From the NCBI GenBank assembly GCA_029259745.1, contig JAJDEO010000020.1, positions 62,001-126,000 on the forward strand: a stretch of 64,000 nucleotides of DNA, in the 5' to 3' direction. Within the stretch, counting starts at the first letter, position 1. Every line of letters begins with the position of its first letter. Below the pieces are notes generated by a model. That model saw only the letters and a list, made by a program, of their open reading frames with translations. It searched no databases and had not been told where the DNA came from. The stretch is from Planctomycetota bacterium. GTDB taxonomy: Bacteria > Planctomycetota > B15-G4. The translations under genes and the position numbers were made by a program. This document shows, piece by piece, positions 9,152 to 18,022 of the stretch.

Positions 9152-9176
9152 GCACTGTCTACCGATTCTACAGTGC
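9152..9176. promoter_or_regulatory. inverted repeat in divergent intergenic region
   Basis: GCACTGT (9152-9158) and ACAGTGC (9170-9176) form a perfect 7-bp inverted repeat with an 11-bp spacer, between the divergently transcribed Cys-rich lipoprotein and beta-helix genes. It could be an operator for a dimeric regulator. Only the symmetry is seen. Confidence 0.3.
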
Positions 9177-9309
9177 GTCGCGATCGTGTACGCGCCCGCG
9201 CGCGCAGCGAGGTGAAAACGGGCGGTAGACCGTGATTCCGTCGGCACGAGGTTTGCATACATTCCGTGATCTCCTCATGAACATGCCCGGTCCTTCCCCG
9301 AGAGTTGTC

Positions 9310-12117
9310 ATGCGTCTTGCTCGCCACCTGATTGGCTGTTTCCTCGTCGCCGCATCGGTTGCCCAAGCTGGCGAAGCGACGATCCCGAAAGCGGGCGAGA
9401 CAGTGACGTGGTCGCTCAGCGAGTCGCCGATCATGATCTCGGGGCAATCGACGATTCCCGTCGGTGGCAGCGTGGTTGTCGAGCCGGGCGTCACGATCGA
9501 CTTCGCGCCACTTTCGCGACTGTTCGTGGAGGGTGAGTTGTCCGCGATCGGGACGTCGCTCGAGCGGATCACGATCGCGGGACAGGTGAGCGGCTGGCTC
9601 GTCGTGCGCGGACACGTCGAACTCGTCGAGTGTCAGATCGACAACACGATCGCGCAGTCGTCGGGCGGGTTGCTCGAGATCAGCGACAGCGCGTTCGGCG
9701 TCTCCAGCGCGACGGTGACTGACATCGTCAAGGCGCCGACCGTGGCGCTCATCGACCGCACCTCGATCGCGACGCCGTTCTTCAGCCTTGTCGGTCAGGT
9801 CCGCTTGCGTGATGTCGCCATCGCGAGCGAGACGTTTCGACTCAGCGGAGCGATGGTGCTCGAGAACGTCACGTCGCAAGGGACGCCGCTCGAGTTCTGG
9901 CGCGAGTACCAGAAGACGTTCGTCGACGGCGTCAGCGTGACGGGTGCGCCGGGCCCGGGACTGATCCTCAATGGCGGAAGCGACTTCCTCATCGACAGCT
10001 CCGTCGTGCTGAGTGGGAACGAGTATCCCGTGCAGACGAAGGGCTCAGGCCTCGTACCGGGGAGTGTCATTCCGCTGTCGGGCAACACGAACAACGCGGT
10101 TCTCGGGTTCGAAGGCAACACGGTGCACAGCAATGCCGTCGTGACGATGCCCGACATCGGTCTGCCGTATCACTTTCTCGAGGGTCCCGAGTTTGCCGAC
10201 GTCGTCGACGTGCATCCCGGCGTCACCGTGAAGCTCGGTCCGGCGGGACGCTTCGCGCTGCGAGGCAACATGTTCCGGCGCAGTGTCGACGTGCGCGGCG
10301 AGCCGTCGGCGCCGATCGTCTTCGAGCGCTTGAACGCCTCGCAACCGTGGTTGTCGCTGAACGGCATCGGCGTCAATTCGCTGTTCGAACACGTCGTGGT
10401 CGACGGCGCCGCGGTCGGAGTGGCGTCGGCGCAGTCGAGCATCTGGCTTTCGGAGGCAACGATCCGCAACAGCGACGTCGGCCTGCGTCCGTCGGGGCTC
10501 GGACAGATCCACGCGCGCGGCGTGCAGTTCCGCGACAACGTCACGGGCGCCGAGACGGACACCTCGATCGTTTCCAGTGGGGGGCTCGATCTCGACGGCA
10601 CGGAGCGGCCGAACATCTTCGAGGGCAACGTCCTGGCCTTCGACAAGACGAACACCACGAGCACGGTGACGTTCGCGGAGAACAACTGGTGGGGTGCGAC
10701 CAGCGGCCCGTTCCAAGCGTCGGGCAACCCGACCGGGCAAGGTGATCCCGTCGACACGAACATCGACTTCACGCCGTGGCTGACGTCCGAGCCCGACCTC
10801 TCGAACACGCCTCCTGTCGTGCGCGTCGACGATCCTTTCTTTCTCGTCGACCCAGGCGAGACGCTGATCGTTCAGTGGACGTCGAGCGACGACGATGGCG
10901 TCGTCGCGCACGACATCCTGCTCGACACGAGTGGCGGTGGCCCGCTCGCCTTCGCTCCGGTGGTGAGCGACCTTCCAGGTGATATGACGAGCTTTGCGTT
11001 CGTGATGCCCGACCCGGGTTTCAACGTCTTCGCGCGCCCCGCGCTGCTGCGCGTCGTCGCGACCGACTCGCTCGGACAGACGTCGTTCGACGAGATCACA
11101 CTGCACGTCAGCTCGGCCGACTACAGCGGAACCTTCGCGTTCGACAACGACCTCTCAGGTGTGTTCGAACATCTCGATCAGTTCCCCGTTTGCTGGAGCG
11201 CATTCGGCACGTCGGGCAGCCTGCGCGCGTATCTGTTCCTCGATGGCGATGAACGACGAAAGCTCGGCCCCGCGGGCAATACCGGTTCGGCGTGCTCCTT
11301 CTCGAACCTCATCATGCCCGCTGTCAGCACCGACACGGCGCGCATCGGCGTGCACTCGGACGGCAACGGCAACGACCAAGAGTGGTTCTTCAGCGACGAG
11401 TTCACGATCCGAAACTCACCGCTGCTCGGCGACGAAGCGCCCACGGTGACGATGCATTCACCTACTGCCGGTGAGACCTACACGGCCGGGTCGCTGATGC
11501 CGGTGACGTGGACGGCTGCCGACGACGATGGCATGCGATCGTTCAAGGTCCAGGTGTCGCTCAACGCGGGCCGAACGTGGCAGACGATCGTGCGCGATCT
11601 TCCGGCCAGCTCGACGAGCTACGCGTGGAGCGTTCCGCTCGGGGTCGACGTCGCGGATGCACGCGTCCGCGTGATCGCTTTCGACACGCGCTTCCAGAAC
11701 TCCTCGGATGGCACGGACGGAGGCATCACGATCAGCGGGGGCGGCGCGCTCTGGGTCGATCTCGGGTTCGCGAAGCCCGGTTCGACCGGCACGCCGCTGC
11801 TCACAGGGTCGGGTGCGCTCACGGCCGGCAGCACGGCAACCCTCGAGATCGACGACGGGCCGTCGGGCGCATCGAGCTGGCTCGTCGTGGGCTTCGGCGC
11901 GATCTCGCAACCGTTCCGCGGCGGTGTCCTCGTTCCGAGTCCTGACGTCGTCATCGGCCCGTTCGCGCTCACGTCGCAGGGCATGGCGACGCTCGCCGGG
12001 CCGTGGCCAAGTGGGATTCCCAGTGGCTTCGCGACGTGGTGGCAGTGTTGGTCCGTCGACGGCGGCGTCTTCGGTGGGTTCGCGGCTTCGAACGCCATCA
12101 AGAGCACGACGAACTGA
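9310..12117 (+). CDS. large secreted right-handed beta-helix protein with Ig/Fn3-like repeats
   Basis: A 935-residue exported protein. A signal peptide ends near AQA (about residue 20). Roughly residues 25-490 read as irregular parallel beta-helix rungs with many short V/I-x-N/D-G turns (for example FEGNVLAF and FAENNWWGATSGP, common in such proteins). Two beta-sandwich repeats follow, each with a W-T-S/A-x-D-D-D-G core (VQWTSSDDDGVVAHD and VTWTAADDDGMRSFK). The last ~110 residues form a module (SGALTAGSTATLEIDDGP...FRGGVLVP...PSGIPSG) that also ends the FG-GAP protein at 32173-34248. I chose ATG 9310 as closest to the signal peptide; ATGs at 9277 and 9283 are possible. Likely a surface or extracellular protein; ligand unknown. 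Confidence 0.8.
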   Translation: MRLARHLIGCFLVAASVAQAGEATIPKAGETVTWSLSESPIMISGQSTIPVGGSVVVEPGVTIDFAPLSRLFVEGELSAIGTSLERITIAGQVSGWLVVRGHVELVECQIDNTIAQSSGGLLEISDSAFGVSSATVTDIVKAPTVALIDRTSIATPFFSLVGQVRLRDVAIASETFRLSGAMVLENVTSQGTPLEFWREYQKTFVDGVSVTGAPGPGLILNGGSDFLIDSSVVLSGNEYPVQTKGSGLVPGSVIPLSGNTNNAVLGFEGNTVHSNAVVTMPDIGLPYHFLEGPEFADVVDVHPGVTVKLGPAGRFALRGNMFRRSVDVRGEPSAPIVFERLNASQPWLSLNGIGVNSLFEHVVVDGAAVGVASAQSSIWLSEATIRNSDVGLRPSGLGQIHARGVQFRDNVTGAETDTSIVSSGGLDLDGTERPNIFEGNVLAFDKTNTTSTVTFAENNWWGATSGPFQASGNPTGQGDPVDTNIDFTPWLTSEPDLSNTPPVVRVDDPFFLVDPGETLIVQWTSSDDDGVVAHDILLDTSGGGPLAFAPVVSDLPGDMTSFAFVMPDPGFNVFARPALLRVVATDSLGQTSFDEITLHVSSADYSGTFAFDNDLSGVFEHLDQFPVCWSAFGTSGSLRAYLFLDGDERRKLGPAGNTGSACSFSNLIMPAVSTDTARIGVHSDGNGNDQEWFFSDEFTIRNSPLLGDEAPTVTMHSPTAGETYTAGSLMPVTWTAADDDGMRSFKVQVSLNAGRTWQTIVRDLPASSTSYAWSVPLGVDVADARVRVIAFDTRFQNSSDGTDGGITISGGGALWVDLGFAKPGSTGTPLLTGSGALTAGSTATLEIDDGPSGASSWLVVGFGAISQPFRGGVLVPSPDVVIGPFALTSQGMATLAGPWPSGIPSGFATWWQCWSVDGGVFGGFAASNAIKSTTN

Positions 12118-12130
12118 CCTGCGGAAACGC

Positions 12131-13801
12131 TCAGCGGATCGCGGCCTGGGCTGCCAGCGCCTCATCAAGAGCCTTATAGAGGTCGCGGGCGAGAGCGTCG
12201 TTGATGGTGTGCTCGAGGCCGGCGTAGGGCGAGAGCGTCACGTCGAAGCCGAGCGCGCGTAGGCGGCGCGTCGTGTCGCGCGCTGCGGCGATCGAGATCA
12301 GCGGGTCGAGTTCGCCGTGGAAGGCATGGATCGGGGGCGCGTGCGGCGTTGGCGCGCGTCGGAGTTGCTGGTCGTCGTCGAGGAAGCCAGCGACGGGGAA
12401 GGCCGCGGCGACCGTGTCGGGGTGTTGGACTGCAACCGCGAAGGACAGCATGCCGCCCTGTGAGAAGCCCGTGATGATGGGCGTTCCGAGCGTGGGGCGT
12501 TCGTCGGACATCGTGTCGGCGAAGTGCGCAACACGCAGCGAGGCGTCGTCGAAGTCGGAGAGGTCGTCCTCGAACCAGGCGCGGCCGATCCCGGCGCCGA
12601 GCGGGCCGGCGGGGATGATGACGCGCGTCGGCGTCGTCAGCCCGCCGTAGAGGCCGTGCATTTCCTCGGGCACCGAGCCATATCCGTGCAGCACGATCAG
12701 CATCGGCAGCGCGTCGTCGACGTCGGCACCAGCGGCGATCCGTTCGATGTAGCGCAGCGGGTCGCCGTCGATCCCCCGCGGCGCCGTGTCTCGCCAGGGC
12801 GCCCAGACGATCGCAACCAGGGCGATCACCATCATCACCGCGACGACGCTCACGACGCGCTTCCAGCGTGACGGGCGCGTGACGACCGACGTCGCCGAGA
12901 GCAGCGCGCGCGCACGTTCGCGCAATGTGTTCGAGACGCGCGCCGGGTCGAGGCGCATGCGCCGATCGATCGTCAGCTGGTTCGCGAACGTCGTCGTCGG
13001 GCGCAGCGCCCGGAGCTCCTGGCGTCCGGCCTCGACGTCCCCCTCGGCCATCTTCAGCGTCGCGAGCACGAGACGTCGCGATGGTTCGGGGAGCTCGGCG
13101 AGCGGGCCGCTCAGCAGCCGCGTGTCGTGCTCGCGCAGCCCGCACGTCACGGCCACGACGAGTTGCGCCCTCTCGTGCAGCCCCCAGCCGCGCAGGCGCG
13201 CCAGGCCGGGTCCGCTGTGCTCGTAGGCCGTCACGAGGGCCGCGGCGTCGCCGGTTTCGGCGAGCGACAGCAAGTACGGAAGCGCGTGCCGCACCTGACC
13301 GTAGCGCTCCTCTTCCGTCAGCTCCTCTTCCATCCACGCGCGCACGCCTTCCCAGTCGCCGGCAAAACGCATCTCGTCGGCCGGACACCACGCGCCGAGC
13401 TCGGGATGCTCCTCGTGAATCGCCTGTAGCTCGGCGAGCCCGACCTCGAGGTCGCCGTCATCGAGGCGACGCATGAGGCGCGTGAGCGGAACTTGCAGGC
13501 GCCCGCCGGTGGAGGGGTGGAGACGCGCGGCCCACGCGGCCCAGCGCTCGGCGTCGTCGTAGTTCTCGAGCGTGATGGCGCGCACCGAACGGCGCAGTGC
13601 GGCCATTGGTGCTCCGACGAGGAGGAGCCACAGCAGGATCGCGAGCGGGCCGCCCCAGGGCGCGATCGTGAACCACGCGACGCCGACGAACACCGTGATG
13701 GTCGCGAATGTCAGCGTCCACGAGTGCGTGGCCCGCCCGCCGCGCAGGCAGACGAAGACGCCGAACAGCGAGGCTCCGAGCGATGCGCCCGTGAGGAGCA
13801 T
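12131..13801 (-). CDS. membrane protein fused to an alpha/beta-hydrolase (phospholipase/carboxylesterase type)
   Basis: A 556-residue fusion. Residues 1-70 hold two or three hydrophobic segments, about 70-310 a soluble helical region, and about 313-336 another membrane segment. Residues ~345-556 are an esterase of the phospholipase/carboxylesterase family: LIVLHGYGS (oxyanion region), GFSQGG with nucleophile Ser447, HGELDPL with Asp499 and GLEHTI with His531, a complete triad. The topology suggests the hydrolase lies on the far side of the membrane from the soluble middle region. The N-terminal part resembles the membrane protein at 5964-7034. It is transcribed convergently with the beta-helix gene, 13 bases away. 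Substrate unknown. Confidence 0.8.
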   Translation of the reverse strand: MLLTGASLGASLFGVFVCLRGGRATHSWTLTFATITVFVGVAWFTIAPWGGPLAILLWLLLVGAPMAALRRSVRAITLENYDDAERWAAWAARLHPSTGGRLQVPLTRLMRRLDDGDLEVGLAELQAIHEEHPELGAWCPADEMRFAGDWEGVRAWMEEELTEEERYGQVRHALPYLLSLAETGDAAALVTAYEHSGPGLARLRGWGLHERAQLVVAVTCGLREHDTRLLSGPLAELPEPSRRLVLATLKMAEGDVEAGRQELRALRPTTTFANQLTIDRRMRLDPARVSNTLRERARALLSATSVVTRPSRWKRVVSVVAVMMVIALVAIVWAPWRDTAPRGIDGDPLRYIERIAAGADVDDALPMLIVLHGYGSVPEEMHGLYGGLTTPTRVIIPAGPLGAGIGRAWFEDDLSDFDDASLRVAHFADTMSDERPTLGTPIITGFSQGGMLSFAVAVQHPDTVAAAFPVAGFLDDDQQLRRAPTPHAPPIHAFHGELDPLISIAAARDTTRRLRALGFDVTLSPYAGLEHTINDALARDLYKALDEALAAQAAIR

Positions 13802-13900
13802 GTTTGCGAGGTCGAGCAGGGCCTGGGCGCTCCGCGGTGGGCATCAAGTCGTGCGGTTCGAGGGACGAGGAGAAGCTCTCCGGTCCTCGTCTGCGTCATC

Positions 13901-14131
13901 ATGTCACAGCCACGTCCAGACGCTCCAAGCGTCGAGCGCGATGTCACTCAATCTGCGGCCGCGGCCGTCGGGTCGGCGGCGATGCCGAGGCCGCGCGTCG
14001 CGGACTTCTGGGTTGTGGTCGGCGCCGTGGCGGCTTTTGTCGCGGCCTACGCGATCAAGTCGCAGCTCGGGATCGACATCTTTCCCGACATGCACGTCCA
14101 GGATGCGCTGGCGCGGACGTTGACGCCCTGA
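13901..14131 (+). CDS. small single-pass membrane protein, hypothetical
   Basis: A predicted 76-residue protein: a polar N-terminus, one clear hydrophobic segment (WVVVGAVAAFVAAYAIKSQL) and a short polar tail ending ALARTLTP. The frame reads as plausible protein while the other frames here are Arg-rich, and a methyltransferase gene starts 32 bases later. ATG 13901 is the first good start; ATG 13982 would leave 49 residues still containing the membrane segment. Function unknown. Confidence 0.45.
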   Translation: MSQPRPDAPSVERDVTQSAAAAVGSAAMPRPRVADFWVVVGAVAAFVAAYAIKSQLGIDIFPDMHVQDALARTLTP

Positions 14132-14163
14132 GCGGCGCTGCCGGCGGACGCTATCATCGCGGG

Positions 14164-14922
14164 ATGGACGCCTCTTCGAAGTCTCCCACGCCGTGGTACG
14201 TCGACGCCTTCCGCGCCGATTACCTTGACGTCTACTCCCATCGCGACGAAACCTCGGCAGCGCGCGAGGCCCGTGCGACGTTGAGTCTGATGCGCTTCGA
14301 TCCGCGGCGCGGACGGCTGCTCGATCTCGCGGCCGGTGCGGGGCGGCACAGCCTCGCCTTCCGTGTCGAGCACTGTGAGGTCGTCTCGCTCGACCTCTCC
14401 GCCGATCTCATGCGTCGAGCGCGCGGGTTGGGTCTGCGCTGCGTGCGCTCCGACATGCGCGCCCTGCCCCTACGCGACTGGTCGTTCCGGGCCGTCACGA
14501 TGCTCTTTTCGTCCTTCGGCTACTTCCGCGATGACGCCGACCACGAACTCACGCTGTCGGAGGTCGCGCGCGTCCTCGAGCCCGGCGGCGCCGCGCTGCT
14601 CGACCTCATGGACCCCGACACCGTGCGCGCGCATCTCGTCCGCCAGAACGTCGACGTGATCGACGGCATGACGCTCGAGATCGAGCGCTCGATGACCGCG
14701 GACGGCCGGCGCGTCGAGAAGTCGATCCGCATGATGCGCCACGGCGGCGCGGACGAGCGCGCCTGGGTCGAGTCCGTGCGGCTCTTTACGGGACGCGAAC
14801 TCGAGGCTCTCGCCGACGCCGTCGGGCTCGAGATCGAGACCGTCTGCGGCGATTACGACGGGCGCCCGCACGAGCCCGGCGAAACGCGCCGGCTGGTGGT
14901 CTTCCGCAAGCCGCAACGCTGA
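14164..14922 (+). CDS. class I SAM-dependent methyltransferase
   Basis: A 252-residue methyltransferase of unknown substrate, cytosolic. The SAM-binding fold is visible: motif I LLDLAAGAGRHSLAF (about 58-72), the acidic end of strand beta-2 (VVSLDLSADLM), a motif II region SDMRALPLRDWSF and the post-motif VLEPGGAALLDLM. The rest resembles small-molecule methyltransferases of the UbiE/Tam type. ATG 14164 follows the small membrane protein gene by 32 bases and a shared transcript is likely. Confidence 0.85.
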   Translation: MDASSKSPTPWYVDAFRADYLDVYSHRDETSAAREARATLSLMRFDPRRGRLLDLAAGAGRHSLAFRVEHCEVVSLDLSADLMRRARGLGLRCVRSDMRALPLRDWSFRAVTMLFSSFGYFRDDADHELTLSEVARVLEPGGAALLDLMDPDTVRAHLVRQNVDVIDGMTLEIERSMTADGRRVEKSIRMMRHGGADERAWVESVRLFTGRELEALADAVGLEIETVCGDYDGRPHEPGETRRLVVFRKPQR

Positions 14923-15007
14923 GACGCGGGCGACGACGTCGCGCACCGTGAACGGGTATCATCCGCGCTCTCTCCGCATCCTGCACCCACGATCACCCAG
15001 CCCCGCC

Positions 15008-15859
15008 ATGAACGTCCAGAAGCACTCCACCGAGGTTCCCTGCGCCGACGGCCTGACCATGGCCCTCGACATCTACGCGCCCGCCGACGCCCCGGCGCCG
15101 CTGCCCACCACGGTCGTCTGTCACGGCTTCAAGGGCTTCAAGGACTGGGGCTTCTTCCCGGCGCTCTGTGAACGTCTCGCGTCGCGCGGCCGTGCCATGG
15201 CGATCTTCGACTTCAGCCACAGCGGCGTCGTTCCGCAGACGCCCGGTGAGTTCTCGCGCCTCGATCTCTTCGAAGCCCAGACCGTGCCGCGCCACGTCGA
15301 AGACCTCGGCACGATCCTCGATTTCCTCGACGACAGCGACTTCGCGGCCAACGCGAACCTCCAGCGCAACAAGCACTACAACGTGCTCGGCCACTCGCTC
15401 GGCGGTGGCGTCGGTGTCGTGCGGGCATCCGACGACGGGCGCATCACGCAGATCGCCACGATGAACAGCGTCTCGCACTTCCGCCGGGTCCCCGAGGAGG
15501 CCAAGGTCACCCTCGCGACGGCCGGGCACGTGCTGATCCCCAACGCCCGCACGGGCCAGGACATGCCGCTCGGCCAGGCGTGGTTCGACACGCTCGACGA
15601 GTGCGATGTCGAGGAGGCCGCCGAGATGATCTTCGTGCCCGCGCTCGTGATCCAGGGCACGGCCGACACGAGCGTCACGCCCGACGAAGGCGAAGCGATC
15701 AACTCCTGGATCCCGGGCTCGCGACTCGTGATGGTGGAAGGCGGCGACCACGTCTTCGGCGCCAAGCACCCGTTCGGTGGCTGGACGCCGCAACTCGAAG
15801 AGGTCGCATCCGAGCTGCACGAGTTCTTGCCGCATCTCGATCGCCTTGGAGGCATCTGA
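15008..15859 (+). CDS. alpha/beta-hydrolase family protein
   Basis: A 283-residue soluble hydrolase of the serine-esterase/dienelactone-hydrolase-like group. The oxyanion region is CHGFKGFKDWG, the nucleophile elbow is GHSLGGG, the acid is probably Asp in IQGTADTSV and the base His in VEGGDHVFG. Substrate unknown. ATG 15008 gives the expected first strand; an in-frame ATG at 14948 adds 20 non-conserved residues. It heads a three-gene operon: the next gene starts three bases after its stop and that one overlaps the third. Confidence 0.87.
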   Translation: MNVQKHSTEVPCADGLTMALDIYAPADAPAPLPTTVVCHGFKGFKDWGFFPALCERLASRGRAMAIFDFSHSGVVPQTPGEFSRLDLFEAQTVPRHVEDLGTILDFLDDSDFAANANLQRNKHYNVLGHSLGGGVGVVRASDDGRITQIATMNSVSHFRRVPEEAKVTLATAGHVLIPNARTGQDMPLGQAWFDTLDECDVEEAAEMIFVPALVIQGTADTSVTPDEGEAINSWIPGSRLVMVEGGDHVFGAKHPFGGWTPQLEEVASELHEFLPHLDRLGGI

Positions 15860-15861
15860 AC

Positions 15862-16725
15862 GTGACGTCGTCGTCGAGCTACAGCGCCGAGCAGGTTGCA
15901 GCGATGGTGTCGTTGCTGAGTGACGACTCGGAGGCCGTCGTCGAGAAGTGTCACGACGCGCTGCTGTCGGTGCCTGACGAGGCCGAGCTGGCTCTGCGCG
16001 ACGTCATCGAGACGGTCGACCAGGTCGACCGTCCGCGCTTCGAGTCGGTGCTCGCCGACGTCGTCGCGAGTCGCTGGGAACAGCCGATCATCGACGAGAT
16101 CCTGGGCGACACGGAACTCGAGCGCGGCGCGATCCTGATCGGGCGGCTCGTGGATCCCGGACCCGGGCCCGACGGCGTGACGACGGCGCTCGACGAGATG
16201 GCTGCGTGTGTCTCGGGTGCCTTGGAGCAGATCGACGCGAGTGACCCGCTGGCGCAGATCGATGCCATGCGCACGGTGCTCGTCGAAGACTTCGACCTGC
16301 GCGGCGCACAGCCCAGTCGTGTCAACGTCGAGAGCGCCACGCTGCACGGCGTGCTGCGCGACACGCAAGGCCTGCCGCTGCCGCTCTGCATCGCTTGGAT
16401 CCTCGTCGGTCGTCGCGCCGGCGTGCCCGTGCAGGGCCTGAACATGCCCAACCACTTCCTGATCCGGCACCGCAACGAGGCCGCTGACACCGTGCTCGAC
16501 GCGTTCCACAGCGGTCGCGCCGTGAAGGACGAAGACTGCCGCCGCATGCTGCGCCTGGCCGGCTACACGAGCACGAACCTCGAGCCGCTCACGGCCACCG
16601 ACCGCGACATGCTCGAGCGCACGCTGCGCAACCTCTTCATGCTCGCCACGCGCGCCGAGCAACCGCGACTCGCTGCGCGCTGCCGGCGCATTCTCCAAGC
16701 AACGCGCGGGGCACCGTCGGAATGA
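15862..16725 (+). CDS. SirB1/transglutaminase-like family protein
   Basis: A 287-residue protein of the SirB1-like (Transglut_core2) family. The family core is LHGVLRDTQGLPLPLCIAW followed by RRAGVPVQGLNMPNHFLIRH, where the transglutaminase-type Cys is not evident but the His is kept. A helical N-terminus of ~100 residues and a TPR-like C-terminus complete it. Homologues are widespread; their biochemical role is unknown. GTG 15862 has GGAGG nine bases upstream, inside the end of the hydrolase gene. Its stop overlaps the next start (ATGA), so translation is probably coupled. Confidence 0.85.
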   Translation: MTSSSSYSAEQVAAMVSLLSDDSEAVVEKCHDALLSVPDEAELALRDVIETVDQVDRPRFESVLADVVASRWEQPIIDEILGDTELERGAILIGRLVDPGPGPDGVTTALDEMAACVSGALEQIDASDPLAQIDAMRTVLVEDFDLRGAQPSRVNVESATLHGVLRDTQGLPLPLCIAWILVGRRAGVPVQGLNMPNHFLIRHRNEAADTVLDAFHSGRAVKDEDCRRMLRLAGYTSTNLEPLTATDRDMLERTLRNLFMLATRAEQPRLAARCRRILQATRGAPSE

Positions 16726-17942
16726 CGTCGACGGCCGTCGTGCTCATCATCGCCAAGGATCACCCGCGACGCCGGCAGCTCGAAGACTTGCTTGCCGATC
16801 GTCCGACGGTCGTGCGGGCGCTGCCCGAACCCGAGGTCAGCGAGGTCTGGCCCTGGGACGGTGTGCTGCCCGATCTCGTCGTCGTGGCGCCGTGGGGCGA
16901 GAGTGCGGCGAGCGACACGACGGCCGGCGAGACGAATCCCGCCGCGCGACGACGCACGGAGGCAGCCGTGAACCTCGTGCGCGCGGCGATGACGCTCGAC
17001 GGCGATGCGTCGGTGCTCGTCTTCGACGAACCCGAGGCCTGGCCCGAAACGTTGCGACTCATGCCGGGTGTGATCGTATCGTCGTCGTTGCAGCGTGCGC
17101 GCGTTCGTGCCGATCGCGACCGACTGCTTGAGCGGCGCGCGCTGCTGCGTGCCGCGACGTTGCGTCAGAGCGCACCCGAGGATGCCCTTGCTGCCGCGGC
17201 CCTGCGCAGCGAGCACGGCGAGGCGCGCGAGATGGCGCTGCTGCTGGGGCGTCTCGAGGATCGCGGCGCGCACATCGTTCTCGCCGGGGCGCGCGGCACA
17301 CTGCGTTCGCGCATCCTGCGCCACGTCACGGACGGTTCCGTCGAAGACGGCGCACGCACGCTCTTCGTCGACGACATCGACGTCCTCTCGCCGCTCGACC
17401 AGGGCGCCGTGCTCGAGCAGGTGCACGACGGGCGCCGCGTCGTCGCCACGGCCACCGCGCATCTCAAGGGACGCCTCGCCGACGGTCTGTTCCGGCGCGA
17501 CGTCTACTACGCTCTTGGCGGCCAGCCCGTCACCACCGTTCCGCTCGCCGAACGTCGCAACGATCTCGACCACCTCGTCGAGGCCTGCGTGAGCGACGCC
17601 AGCGCCTGGCGCGAGGTCGTCGAGCACCTGCGCAACTACCCCTGGCCCGGCAACCTGCGCGAACTCGAGCTCGTCACCGAGCACGCCGAACTGCTTGCCG
17701 GCGGCGGCCCGATTGGCGTCGAGCACATCGTGCTGCCCGAGGAGTTCGTGCGTTCGATGCTCGAGGACGCTTTCGTCGTCCACATCCCGCGCAGCGGAGT
17801 GCCGCTCGACGAGGTCGAGCGCGAGGTGCTCAAGCAGACGCTCGCGGCCACTGAGAGCAACGTGACGGAAGCGGCGCGGCGCCTGGCCGTCGGACGCGAG
17901 AAGCTGCGCTACCGGATGCGGCGGCTCGGACTGGGTCGGTAG
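16722..17942 (+). CDS. degenerate sigma-54-activator-like protein with Fis-type HTH
   Basis: A 406-residue protein built like a bacterial enhancer-binding protein but with a broken engine. Residues ~1-130 resemble a receiver or sensor domain without clear phosphorylation residues. At ~197-206 the Walker A position reads AGARGTLRS, lacking the invariant Gly-Lys. Only ~17 residues separate it from the Walker B-like TLFVDDID (223-230), against ~70 in true activators, so the sigma-54-contacting GAFTGA loop is missing. Downstream landmarks survive: LFRRDVYYAL, PLAERRNDL and YPWPGNLRELE, and a C-terminal Fis-type helix-turn-helix (TESNVTEAARRLAVGREKLRYRM). It is the last gene of the operon. It may bind DNA but should not activate sigma-54 by ATP hydrolysis. 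Confidence 0.8.
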   Translation: MTSTAVVLIIAKDHPRRRQLEDLLADRPTVVRALPEPEVSEVWPWDGVLPDLVVVAPWGESAASDTTAGETNPAARRRTEAAVNLVRAAMTLDGDASVLVFDEPEAWPETLRLMPGVIVSSSLQRARVRADRDRLLERRALLRAATLRQSAPEDALAAAALRSEHGEAREMALLLGRLEDRGAHIVLAGARGTLRSRILRHVTDGSVEDGARTLFVDDIDVLSPLDQGAVLEQVHDGRRVVATATAHLKGRLADGLFRRDVYYALGGQPVTTVPLAERRNDLDHLVEACVSDASAWREVVEHLRNYPWPGNLRELELVTEHAELLAGGGPIGVEHIVLPEEFVRSMLEDAFVVHIPRSGVPLDEVEREVLKQTLAATESNVTEAARRLAVGREKLRYRMRRLGLGR

Positions 17943-18022
17943 CGGGCAACTCGTCGAGTATGGTTCACCGGAGCTGACGGAGTGTCCGGCAGCTCGTTCG
18001 ACGCGACACGACGAGGCAACCG

